DNA of 64,000 nt, taken from the NCBI RefSeq assembly GCF_000381365.1, contig NZ_KB905467.1:62001-126000 (forward strand), given 5' to 3'. The DNA is from Bacteroides salyersiae WAL 10018 = DSM 18765 = JCM 12988. Lineage in GTDB: Bacteria > Bacteroidota > Bacteroidia > Bacteroidales > Bacteroidaceae. The translations under genes were made by a program, and so were the position numbers. Position 1 is the stretch's first letter; every line of letters begins with the position of its first letter. Under the pieces are notes generated by a model. It was given only the letters and a program-made list of their open reading frames with translations. It ran no database searches and was not told the DNA's origin. Positions 1 to 7,428 of this stretch are shown here, one piece after another.

Positions 1-1
1 G

Positions 2-148
2 TATTACGATTTATCTATCAATATGGAAGGTATCGATGCTATCCATCATCTTCTGGAGAGAATGGAGGGGATGCGTCGGGAAATGAACTCGCTCCGTAAC
101 CAGCTTCTTGTTTATAGAAAGCATGAGCTGGAAGAAACGGAATGGTGA
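2..148 (+). CDS. C-terminal fragment of a CbpM/MerR-like small helical protein
   Basis: The window opens inside a reading frame that ends in TGA at 146-148. The 48 visible residues include INMEGIDAIHHLLERMEGM followed by a charged heptad-like stretch rich in Arg, Leu and Asn, which looks like the dimerising helix of MerR-type proteins and of chaperone-modulator CbpM. CbpM proteins bind the J-protein CbpA and lack most of the regulator's other domains; the upstream neighbour that would settle this is outside the window. The gene ends about 40 nt before a strong hairpin terminator. The family assignment is a resemblance only; the reading frame itself is clear. Confidence 0.5.
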   Translation, partial: YYDLSINMEGIDAIHHLLERMEGMRREMNSLRNQLLVYRKHELEETEW

Positions 149-188
149 AAAGAAACAGGAAAGGCGGAATGATTACCTATTTAATATG

Positions 189-225
189 AAAAATGCCCGG
201 CTTGTTGATGAGGCCGGGCATTTTT
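189..225. terminator. Bidirectional rho-independent terminator
   Basis: A perfect 13-bp inverted repeat (AAAAATGCCCGGC and its complement GCCGGGCATTTTT) flanks an 11-nt loop. The A run on one side and T run on the other let it work for both the plus-strand fragment ending at 148 and the minus-strand dehydrogenase ending at 251. Confidence 0.9.
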
Positions 226-250
226 ATATTGGATAATATCGGTTTACCGC

Positions 251-1957
251 TTATTTTCTGTAGTAAGCCAGATCGTCTTTATCGAATTTACGGATAAAGT
301 TGATATGCTTTTCTACTTCACTTTCGGCATAACGGACAAATACTTGTGCAGATGTACCGAACAGTTCTGCGTTTTTAGAAGCATCCTGTACCATCAAGTG
401 TCCCATGATGGTGTAAGCAGCCATTTCTACAAGGCGGCGTGCACAGAAATCGAGTAATTCCTGATCTTTGGCTTCTGTAACTTGCGCTACACAAGCTGCA
501 TATTTGCTCGCCATACTCTTCAGGCGATTGTGCAAGCCTTCCATCTCCGGAGCTACTATTGCATTTTCATATTCTTTGATGCGGTTGAGGTAAGCACCGG
601 TCGTTACGTAGCGGATTGCTGCTACTACCTGCAACTGGGTAGTTCCTTCGTAGATAGAAGTGATACGTGCATCCCGGTAGATACGTTCGCAGGCATAGTC
701 TTTCATAAAACCGGAACCACCGTGTATCTGAATACAGTCGTAAGCATTCTGATTGGCAAATTCGCTACCCATACCTTTAGCTAATGGGGTAAAGCTGTCT
801 GCCAGTTTGGCAAAGGTCTTTTGTTCGGCACGTTCTTCCGGAGTCAGTTTACGTTCTTTGGCAATATCATCCAATGCTTTGTAGATGTCGACAAAGCGGG
901 AAGTCTCGTACAATAAAGCGCGCGTAGCATCCAGTTTGGCTTTCATCAAAGACAGGATTTCGGCTACGGCCGGGAACTCGATGATTGCTTTTCCAAACTG
1001 TTTACGATCTTTTGCATAGGCCAATGCTTCATTATAAGTGGCCTGCAGGATACCTACCGACTGTGCTGCGATGCCCAGACGGGCACCGTTCATCAGGGCC
1101 ATTACATATTTGATAAGTCCTAATTTCCGGTCACCGCAAAGCTCTGCTTTGGCATTCTTATATACGAGTTCGCAAGTAGGAGAGCCCTTGATACCCATTT
1201 TGTTTTCGATACGGCGAACGCTAACACCACCGTTACGTTTGTCATAAATGAACATGGACAAGCCACGGCCGTCATGAGTTCCCTCTTCCGAGCGTGCCAG
1301 TACGAGGTGGATATCAGAGTCACCGTTCGTGATAAAACGTTTCACACCGTTCAGATACCAGCATTGGTCTTTCTCACTGTAGGTAGCTTTCAGCATGACA
1401 GCCTGAAGATCGGAACCGGCATCCGGTTCGGTCAAGTCCATAGACATGGTTTCACCTTGGCACACACGGGTGATGTAGCGTTTCTTCTGATCTTCGTTTG
1501 CGAATTCATAAATTGTTTCTGCACAATCCTGCAATCCCCAAAGGTTCTCGAATCCGGCATCACTGCGGCTTACGATGTCGGCAGCCATGATGTACGGAGT
1601 GATCGGGAAGTTCAGGCCGCCGAAACGGCGTGGCATAGCCATACCCATCAAACCGGCTTTGCGGCAGGCTTCCAGATTGGCAGCAGTACCGCTGGCATAG
1701 GTCACACGGTTATTGGCACATACCGGTCCTTCGTGATCAACGCCTTCGGCATTGGGAGCGATGATGTCGCCACATATTTCACCTACAATTTCCAACACTT
1801 TGTCGTAGCTGTCCATTGCATCTTCAAAATCTACCGGAGCGTAGTCGAAGTTATCTTTATCTGCATAGTTGCGCTCTTTCAGCTCAACGATTCTCTTCAT
1901 CAGCGGATGGCTCAAGTGATGCTTGAGTTCCGGCGTATCTAAATAAAAGTTAGCCAT
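251..1957 (-). CDS. Acyl-CoA dehydrogenase family flavoprotein
   Basis: This 568-residue flavoenzyme should oxidise an acyl-CoA thioester to the enoyl form and pass electrons to the ETF encoded just upstream. The order is an N-terminal helical domain, the middle beta domain with DLTEPDAGSDLQAV (about 174-187) that contacts FAD and substrate, and the C-terminal helical domain with RKQFGK and QIHGGSGFMKDY. The catalytic base glutamate falls in SIYEGTTQLQ (E437). The roughly 100 residues after it form the extra C-terminal region seen in longer family members. It starts 3 nt after the etfA stop, so the three genes form one operon. The acyl substrate cannot be read from sequence; in gut Bacteroides such a set could serve short-chain acyl-CoA turnover or act as an electron sink. 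Confidence 0.93.
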   Translation of the reverse strand: MANFYLDTPELKHHLSHPLMKRIVELKERNYADKDNFDYAPVDFEDAMDSYDKVLEIVGEICGDIIAPNAEGVDHEGPVCANNRVTYASGTAANLEACRKAGLMGMAMPRRFGGLNFPITPYIMAADIVSRSDAGFENLWGLQDCAETIYEFANEDQKKRYITRVCQGETMSMDLTEPDAGSDLQAVMLKATYSEKDQCWYLNGVKRFITNGDSDIHLVLARSEEGTHDGRGLSMFIYDKRNGGVSVRRIENKMGIKGSPTCELVYKNAKAELCGDRKLGLIKYVMALMNGARLGIAAQSVGILQATYNEALAYAKDRKQFGKAIIEFPAVAEILSLMKAKLDATRALLYETSRFVDIYKALDDIAKERKLTPEERAEQKTFAKLADSFTPLAKGMGSEFANQNAYDCIQIHGGSGFMKDYACERIYRDARITSIYEGTTQLQVVAAIRYVTTGAYLNRIKEYENAIVAPEMEGLHNRLKSMASKYAACVAQVTEAKDQELLDFCARRLVEMAAYTIMGHLMVQDASKNAELFGTSAQVFVRYAESEVEKHINFIRKFDKDDLAYYRK

Positions 1958-1960
1958 TTC

Positions 1961-2980
1961 TTACTTACTATTTTGTTTATAATACTTGATCATCTTCGGC
2001 ACGACTTCTTCGATGCTTCCGTTGATTACGTAATCCGCAATCGTATTGATCGGTGCTTCGGGATCGCTGTTGATGGAGATGATAATACCACTTTCCTGCA
2101 TACCGGCGATGTGCTGGATTTGTCCTGAGATACCGCAAGCGATATACAGTTTCGGACGAACCGTAACACCGGTCTGACCGATCTGCCGGTCATGGTCGAT
2201 GAAACCGGCATCCACTGCGGCACGGCTGGCACCTACTTCGGCATTCAGCACTTTGGCGAGTTCGAACAACAAGTCGAAATTTTCTTTGGATCCTACTCCG
2301 TAGCCACCGGCAATGATGATCGGCGAACCTTTCAAATTGTTCTTTGCCTTTTCTACGTGACGTTCGATTACTTTCACTACATAGTCCGTATCGGCTACAT
2401 ATTTCTTCACATCATGACGGATCACTTCTCCCTTATAATCGGCAGAAAGGATTGCTTTTTTCATCACACCTTCGCGGACAGTCGCCATTTGCGGACGGTG
2501 TTCCGGATTCACAATCGTAGCAACGATGTTACCGCCGAAAGCCGGACGGATCTGATATAACAGGTTCTTATAAACTTTTCCTGCTTTTTTGTCTTCATGG
2601 TCACCGATTTCGAGTGAAGTACAGTCGGCTGTCAAACCACTGGTCAGTGCGGAAGATACGCGTGGTCCGAGGTCGCGACCGATAACGGTAGCACCCATCA
2701 GGCAGATTTGCGGTTGTTCTTCTTTAAACAGATTTACGAGGACAGAAGTGTGTGGAAGAGAAGTATAAGGGTAAAGTCCTTCACCGTCGAATACGTGGAG
2801 TTTGTCTACGCCATACGGCAGGATTTGTTTTTCAATGTCTTTGAGACCGCTTCCCACAACTACGGCTTCGAGTGCGCAGTTCAGTTCGTTAGCTAACGAG
2901 CGGCCTTTGGTCAGAAGTTCGAGGCTTACATCCGCGATGATACCTTCTTCTATTTCGCAATATACAAATAAGTTATTCAT
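1961..2980 (-). CDS. etfA: Electron transfer flavoprotein alpha subunit
   Basis: This 339-residue protein is the FAD-binding alpha subunit of ETF, which accepts electrons from the neighbouring acyl-CoA dehydrogenase. The N-terminal half is the variable alpha/beta domain; the C-terminal domain carries the family FAD signature, visible as GASRAAVDAGFIDHDRQIGQ and then CGISGQIQHIAGMQ (about 250-297). It follows etfB after a 69-nt gap and precedes the dehydrogenase by 3 nt. The gap holds loose AGTAG-type repeats. Whether this ETF bifurcates electrons cannot be decided here; the close pairing with one dehydrogenase would allow it. Confidence 0.95.
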   Translation of the reverse strand: MNNLFVYCEIEEGIIADVSLELLTKGRSLANELNCALEAVVVGSGLKDIEKQILPYGVDKLHVFDGEGLYPYTSLPHTSVLVNLFKEEQPQICLMGATVIGRDLGPRVSSALTSGLTADCTSLEIGDHEDKKAGKVYKNLLYQIRPAFGGNIVATIVNPEHRPQMATVREGVMKKAILSADYKGEVIRHDVKKYVADTDYVVKVIERHVEKAKNNLKGSPIIIAGGYGVGSKENFDLLFELAKVLNAEVGASRAAVDAGFIDHDRQIGQTGVTVRPKLYIACGISGQIQHIAGMQESGIIISINSDPEAPINTIADYVINGSIEEVVPKMIKYYKQNSK

Positions 2981-3049
2981 ATTTTTAAGTAGTTAGTAGT
3001 TGGAATATAGCAGCAAGTAGTAAAAACACTTCTACTGTATTCCGACTTC

Positions 3050-3922
3050 TTAGCCAATGGTGTGGTTAGCTAACAGTTCAACAATCAGGTTTTCTACATC
3101 ATGGTCGCTGCCAGTGATCGTTTTACTCTCTTTTGCCTGGAACACGATGTTCTGGATGGTTTTCACCTTGGTCGGTGAACCACTGAGACCACATTGTTCA
3201 AGGTCACCGTTTACATCGGCTACACTCCATTCTACGAGATTCAGATAATCGCGTTTATCATAAAGGTCGGTGTAATCCAGATTGCCTTGTTGTTTCTCGG
3301 TGACTGTTTTGGCATGTTTGTACTTCTGTACGAGTTTGGCATTACGCGGACGGCAGGGAGCAGCACTTCCGTTAACGGTAATCACGATAGGCAACGGGCC
3401 TTCTACCGTTTCAATGCCACCGTCGATGTGACGTTTTACAGTAATGTGTCCGTCGGCTACTTTCAAGATTTCTTCAGCGTATGTAATCTGAGTCAGACCT
3501 AACTTTTCTGCCACCTGCGGACCTACCTGTGCGGTATCTCCATCGATAGCCTGACGACCACCGATGATAATGTCACATTCACCTATTTTTTTGATGGCAG
3601 TGGCCAGGGCATACGATGTGGCCAATGTATCGGCACCGGCAAATGCACGGTCGGTCAACAGATAACCGTTATCGGCACCACGGAAAAGTCCTTCACGAAT
3701 AATATCGGCTGCACGGCCCGGTCCCATTGTAAGAATGGTAACGGTGGAGCCCGGATGGGCATCTTTCAATCGGAGAGCCTGCTCAAGGGCATTCAGGTCT
3801 TCGGGGTTGAAGATGGCAGGGAGTGCCGCACGGTTAATGGTTCCGTCGGCTTTCATGGCATCCTTCCCAACATTACGTGTGTCGGGAACTTGTTTTGCCA
3901 ATACAACAATTTTCAAACTCAT
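3050..3922 (-). CDS. etfB: Electron transfer flavoprotein beta subunit
   Basis: First gene of the etfB-etfA-dehydrogenase operon. The 290-residue product begins MSLKIVVLAKQVPDT, a typical EtfB start, and contains the ALEQALRLKD and TMGPGRAADIIREGLFRGAD segments, the DTLATSYALA helix and GGRQAIDGDTAQVGPQVAEKL, the most diagnostic stretch of the beta subunit. It binds an adenine nucleotide (AMP, or FAD in bifurcating forms) and forms the heterodimer with EtfA. It is about 30 residues longer than the common 250-260, mainly through its C-terminal part. A canonical-looking promoter sits about 100 nt upstream. Confidence 0.95.
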   Translation of the reverse strand: MSLKIVVLAKQVPDTRNVGKDAMKADGTINRAALPAIFNPEDLNALEQALRLKDAHPGSTVTILTMGPGRAADIIREGLFRGADNGYLLTDRAFAGADTLATSYALATAIKKIGECDIIIGGRQAIDGDTAQVGPQVAEKLGLTQITYAEEILKVADGHITVKRHIDGGIETVEGPLPIVITVNGSAAPCRPRNAKLVQKYKHAKTVTEKQQGNLDYTDLYDKRDYLNLVEWSVADVNGDLEQCGLSGSPTKVKTIQNIVFQAKESKTITGSDHDVENLIVELLANHTIG

Positions 3923-4017
3923 GTTATTAATTTTAGTATTAGTATTTCTACAAGTTAGTAGCCAGTAGTCGGTAGTAAGGATCTTGCTATCAAACTATCC
4001 GGTTAACTATCAGCGTG

Positions 4018-4048
4018 CAAATTTACGGAAACAGTTGGTTCTGACAAG
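4018..4048 (-). promoter_or_regulatory. Predicted Bacteroides-type promoter for etfB
   Basis: On the minus strand a CTTG (4045-4048) lies 19 nt before TAAATTTG (4018-4025), close to the Bacteroides primary sigma consensus TTTG / TAnnTTTG. Placement about 95 nt before the etfB start fits a leader for the whole operon. Confidence 0.6.
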
Positions 4049-4090
4049 AAAACCGTTAAGAAAATGCACATCATTAAGGTTTTTGAGCAA

Positions 4091-4774
4091 TTATAGGCTG
4101 ATTCCAAAGACGAAATAAGCGGTGCTTTCGTAGGGGTTGAAGCCTAACTTTCCGAAAATGGGGAAAGAAAAACGGTTGCTGACCTGTATTTCGCGGGAAA
4201 TGCTGAGAGCGATATTATTCACATTGAACTTGTCGGCGTATTCGCCCTCCCACGGAGTGAATCCGGCTTCTACAGACAGGTCGAATCCTTTCAGGCTGAA
4301 GGGGTAGGAGAATTCGCAATAGCTGGACCAGGCGCGTTTACCGTCTTCGCGATAATCATTACCGGCAAAAACGGTATACCAGGAGGCGGTAAGAGGAAAT
4401 TTTTCGCTGATGGTATATCCGGCTCCTGCTTCGAATGTATGCCCGCTGCTGTGTACCGCATAGTTGAAGTAGTCGAATGGTTCCTCTTCGCTTTGCTCAA
4501 AATAGTTGGTGACGTTCAGAGTCAGTCTTTTGAACTGGTATTCCAGCGTAAGGTCTATCTCATTGTTTTCGTTACGGAATTCGGTAGAGCCCCATGCAGA
4601 GAGGGTGAAACCTCCCATTGTTATACCTAATGTGGGCTGTACGGCGGCATTGCCGCATTTCATACCGCGCCACATGTAGCTGCTCACAAAATCGGCATTG
4701 ATAAAAATATCTTGTGTGTACGCTGTGAAAGAGTACATGAATAGTAGGAGGGAGAGTATATATTGTTTTTTCAT
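4091..4774 (-). CDS. Outer-membrane beta-barrel protein, unknown role
   Basis: The 227-residue product has a cleavable signal peptide (MKKQYILSLLLFMYSFTAYT, then QDI) followed by alternating-residue beta strands and ends in an aromatic/hydrophobic strand (AYFVFGISL), as outer-membrane barrels do. An early SSYMWRGMK motif resembles the R-G segment near the start of the TIGR02001-like (Gcw_chp) family of small outer-membrane proteins. It is a single gene, pointing away from the VTC operon, with a probable -7 box just upstream. No transport substrate can be assigned. Confidence 0.7.
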   Translation of the reverse strand: MKKQYILSLLLFMYSFTAYTQDIFINADFVSSYMWRGMKCGNAAVQPTLGITMGGFTLSAWGSTEFRNENNEIDLTLEYQFKRLTLNVTNYFEQSEEEPFDYFNYAVHSSGHTFEAGAGYTISEKFPLTASWYTVFAGNDYREDGKRAWSSYCEFSYPFSLKGFDLSVEAGFTPWEGEYADKFNVNNIALSISREIQVSNRFSFPIFGKLGFNPYESTAYFVFGISL

Positions 4775-4800
4775 TTTGTCAGAGTTATTTGTTTAGGCTG

Positions 4801-4808
4801 CAAAGATA
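4801..4808 (-). promoter_or_regulatory. Predicted -7 promoter element (TATCTTTG)
   Basis: On the minus strand TATCTTTG lies about 27 nt before the start codon of the outer-membrane protein gene. No good TTTG -33 box is visible at the expected distance, so this is a partial match only. The rest of the gap up to 5071 shows nothing clear. Confidence 0.45.
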
Positions 4809-5071
4809 GTGGTTTTTGGAAAGTAATTGTACATGTCGTTCTCATTCACTTGAAATATCTGTTTTTTTGTTTTGACCTTTCGAGTTTCGGTAACATGTGT
4901 CTTAATACGGTATTTATATTTCTATCCGATAGGACGCATTTGGTAAAACGATTGAAACACTTTTAGCTTGCGTGGAGTTCACAGATAAAAAAGGCCCGTT
5001 CGCTGATTCTTTTTTCCGGAGTTTTCCCTAATTCCTATTTTCGTAATATAAATGTAATATGGAGCCGGGAC

Positions 5072-5830
5072 ATGGATATACAAACTGCACTTTCCGCATT
5101 TTTACCTGTTTCTTTGGAAGAAATGAGCGGTATCCGTCTGATGAACCGTACGGATACGAAATTTGTCACTTCGTTGGATAAATTATCACTTATCCTACAA
5201 TTTGCCGTTACGGATTATCGGGTACAGGAAGTGGAGGGTACACGAAACATTGCTTATCGTACTGTGTATTTGGATACTTCTGGCAGGGATATGTATATGG
5301 CTCATCAGAACGGGCATCGGGTACGTGAAAAGATTCGCGTGCGTACGTATGTATCTTCTGGTCTGACATTTCTGGAAGTGAAGAATAAAGATAATAAAGG
5401 AAGAACGGACAAACGGCGTATCCGGGTAGGAAATATACATTCTTTGTATACCGACGGGGCAGAAGGGTTTTTGGAGAAGCATGCCTGGTATCATTTGTCG
5501 GAATTGAAACCATGGTTGGAAAATAATTTTTATCGGATTACATTGGTCAATAAAGCGATGACGGAACGACTCACTATTGATACAGACATCTGTTTCTGTA
5601 ACCTTCAGACCGGGAAGGAGGCGGCATTGAACAGAATGGTAATCATTGAGTTGAAACGGGACGGAAGAACCTTTTCACCCATTCGTGAAGTTTTGCGTAA
5701 CCTCCATATACAACCTTCCGGAATAAGTAAATATTGCATGGGCACAGTACTTACTTCTCCTACTGTTAAGCATAATAGGTTTAAGCAGAAGATAAGAGTA
5801 GTTGGGAGGATACAGGAAATCGTATTTTAA
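5072..5830 (+). CDS. VTC-domain polyphosphate polymerase-like protein
   Basis: The 252-residue protein matches the VTC tunnel domain: SGIRLMNRTDTKFVTS near residue 20, RTVYLDTSGRDMYMAHQNG, then VREKIRVRTYVSSG, FLEVKNKDNKGRTDKRR and a late VIIELKRDGR acidic/basic strand. In yeast Vtc4 the basic residues of this tunnel bind ATP and growing polyphosphate; here the corresponding Arg/Lys pairs (VREKIRVR, TDKRR) and the glutamate of FLEVK are present. It starts the plus-strand group VTC, DUF4956, DUF2490, Cthe_2159-like. That grouping, known from other bacteria with CotH-type genes, suggests a surface modification or anionic polymer role rather than bulk polyphosphate storage. No signal peptide is seen, so the domain should be cytoplasmic. 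Confidence 0.8.
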   Translation: MDIQTALSAFLPVSLEEMSGIRLMNRTDTKFVTSLDKLSLILQFAVTDYRVQEVEGTRNIAYRTVYLDTSGRDMYMAHQNGHRVREKIRVRTYVSSGLTFLEVKNKDNKGRTDKRRIRVGNIHSLYTDGAEGFLEKHAWYHLSELKPWLENNFYRITLVNKAMTERLTIDTDICFCNLQTGKEAALNRMVIIELKRDGRTFSPIREVLRNLHIQPSGISKYCMGTVLTSPTVKHNRFKQKIRVVGRIQEIVF

Positions 5831-5838
5831 GATGGAAC

Positions 5839-5921
5839 AACATCCCCATGTTTTACTTTAAAACATCCGGATGTTGTTCTGGAAAACATGGGGATGTTGT
5901 TATTCAGAACATGGGGATGTT
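5839..5921. repeat. Four 14-bp palindromic repeats at exact 23-bp period
   Basis: Units lie at 5839-5852 (AACATCCCCATGTT), 5862-5875 (AACATCCGGATGTT, a perfect palindrome), 5885-5898 and 5908-5921 (both AACATGGGGATGTT). Successive starts are exactly 23 nt apart, with 9-nt spacers of differing sequence. The first unit is the reverse complement of the third and fourth. Arms AACAT/ATGTT are constant and only the four central bases vary. The array sits between the VTC stop and the DUF4956 start. Confidence 0.9.
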
Positions 5922-5954
5922 TTGGAAACTGAATTCTGGAACTGAATTGACAGG

Positions 5955-5997
5955 TATGATAGATTGCTAACAATGAATATGATAGATTGCTAACAAT
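5955..5997. repeat. Two direct 20-bp repeats, also at 23-bp period
   Basis: TATGATAGATTGCTAACAAT occurs at 5955-5974 and 5978-5997, with starts 23 nt apart, the same period as the palindrome array 34 nt upstream. The second copy ends 14 nt before the DUF4956 start codon, so the pair lies in the probable leader or ribosome-binding region. Confidence 0.85.
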
Positions 5998-6011
5998 TAA
6001 AAATATAATAT

Positions 6012-6683
6012 ATGAATGAACTAAGTGAACTTTCTTTTATTGAAACGCCGTTGATGGATAGGATTGGTTTTCTACAACTGTTGTTGCGTTTTTTATTCAA
6101 TCTGTTGGTGGTTTCCGTTATCCTTCGTTGTTTTTACTATCCCAAAAGTAAGCGACGTGATTATTACTTCACTTTTACATTGATCAGTATCAGCATCTTC
6201 CTGATGATTTTCCTGTTGGGTAGCGTTAAGTTGAAGATCGGTTTTGCATTGGGACTTTTTGCCATTTTCGGTATTATCCGTTATCGTACAGAATCCATGC
6301 CGGTGCGTGAAATGACTTATCTTTTTGTCATTATAGCTATTTCAGTGATTAATGCGCTGGCGGTTGAAATCAGTTACGCCGAGTTGTTGGGTACGAATCT
6401 TCTTTTTGTATTCAGTATCTGGCTTTGTGAGAGTAGCCGGTATTTACGGCATGTTTCCTGTAAATTGGTGCAATATGACCGTATCGAATTGATTCGTCCG
6501 GATAAAAAAGATGAATTACTGAAAGATTTGCAGGGACGTACCGGACTCGATATTATCCGTGTGGAAGTGGGACATATCGATTTCTTACGCGACTCGGCCA
6601 TATTGAAACTTTATTATGAACCGGTGAGTGATGAAGTCAATACGATTGATACGCTTATCAGAATACCACGTGAAGATGAATAA
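6012..6683 (+). CDS. DUF4956 membrane protein
   Basis: The 223-residue product has several hydrophobic segments: about 20-42, 53-74, a short one near 77-92, 101-122 and 126-146, followed by a soluble C-terminal domain of about 75 residues. The SVKLKIGFALGLFAIFGIIR segment followed by YRTESMPVREMTYLF is the conserved centre of DUF4956 proteins. These proteins are repeatedly found next to VTC-domain genes, as here. Biochemical function is unknown; a membrane partner for the VTC protein is a reasonable inference. The stop overlaps the start of the next gene by 8 nt, which indicates translational coupling. Confidence 0.8.
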   Translation: MNELSELSFIETPLMDRIGFLQLLLRFLFNLLVVSVILRCFYYPKSKRRDYYFTFTLISISIFLMIFLLGSVKLKIGFALGLFAIFGIIRYRTESMPVREMTYLFVIIAISVINALAVEISYAELLGTNLLFVFSIWLCESSRYLRHVSCKLVQYDRIELIRPDKKDELLKDLQGRTGLDIIRVEVGHIDFLRDSAILKLYYEPVSDEVNTIDTLIRIPREDE

Positions 6684-7416
6684 GTGGCAGAGTGCAGGAG
6701 TAATTATCGTTTTTTTGTGTATGGGGATGGGAAAATTGTGTGCACAGAGCGATGATCTCGGATTATGGGCGAGTGCGGAAGTCAAAAAGAAAATCTTTCC
6801 GGGGTTGGATGCTTTTCTTGAAGGAGAATTTCGTTTACGCGACAACCTGAGGGCAGTGGATCGTTGGGGAGGGACAGCAGGACTTTCTTATAGGCTGTTT
6901 CCTTTTCTGAAAGCAAGTGCGGGGTATACTTATATTTATTACAATCATCCGGATAAAACGACCAAGAAGGAAAACTATATTCCCGAATACGGATCGCCCA
7001 GGCATCGTGTAAATGTATCATTGACAGGAAGCTACAAATGGAACAGGTTTGAATTCTCACTGCGTGAACGGTATCAATATACCTATCGGGTGGGACTTTC
7101 CGTACCCAAGTATAATCTTGAAGAACAGATACGGAAAGAGAATGAAGAAATTCCGGCAAAGTCCGTTCATGTTCTTCGTTCCCGGTTGCAGGTGGAATAT
7201 GATATAAGGAAGAGCCCTTTTAAACCCTATACTTCCTGTGAATGGTATCATTCGCTGAATGGTGAGGGGTTCAAGAAGATACGTTGGACGCTTGGGACAT
7301 CTTACAAATTGAACAAGAAGAATACGTTTGATTTATGCTACCGTTATCAGAATGAGGCGGATGAAGATGAGGCCGACGGACATGTGATAGGAGTGGGATA
7401 TTCGTTTAAGTTTTAA
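6676..7416 (+). CDS. DUF2490-like outer-membrane protein
   Basis: The start at ATG 6676 is chosen because it gives a proper signal peptide (MNKWQSAGVIIVFLCMGMG, cleavage after LCAQ) and an 8-nt overlap with DUF4956; the longer frame from 6628 would add a charged, non-signal stretch. The mature protein has many amphipathic beta strands: LGLWASAEVKKKIFPGLDAF, GTAGLSYRLFPFLKASAGYT, FEFSLRERYQY, LRSRLQVEYD, and ends VIGVGYSFKF, a barrel-type C-terminus. This fits DUF2490, predicted 10-12-stranded barrels. It sits between the inner-membrane DUF4956 protein and a surface lipoprotein, suggesting an envelope-spanning set. Confidence 0.72.
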   Translation: MNKWQSAGVIIVFLCMGMGKLCAQSDDLGLWASAEVKKKIFPGLDAFLEGEFRLRDNLRAVDRWGGTAGLSYRLFPFLKASAGYTYIYYNHPDKTTKKENYIPEYGSPRHRVNVSLTGSYKWNRFEFSLRERYQYTYRVGLSVPKYNLEEQIRKENEEIPAKSVHVLRSRLQVEYDIRKSPFKPYTSCEWYHSLNGEGFKKIRWTLGTSYKLNKKNTFDLCYRYQNEADEDEADGHVIGVGYSFKF

Positions 7417-7428
7417 GGAGAAGTAACT

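Noticed and set aside
1274..1942. 222-codon plus-strand frame
   Set aside because: It lies wholly antisense to the acyl-CoA dehydrogenase and shows no domain or signal; it is a shadow of that gene's codon usage.
5839..5997. CRISPR-like array
   Set aside because: Repeats are 14 bp, spacers 9 bp, and units differ in their centres. No cas genes are near. Operator or RNA-structure explanations fit better.
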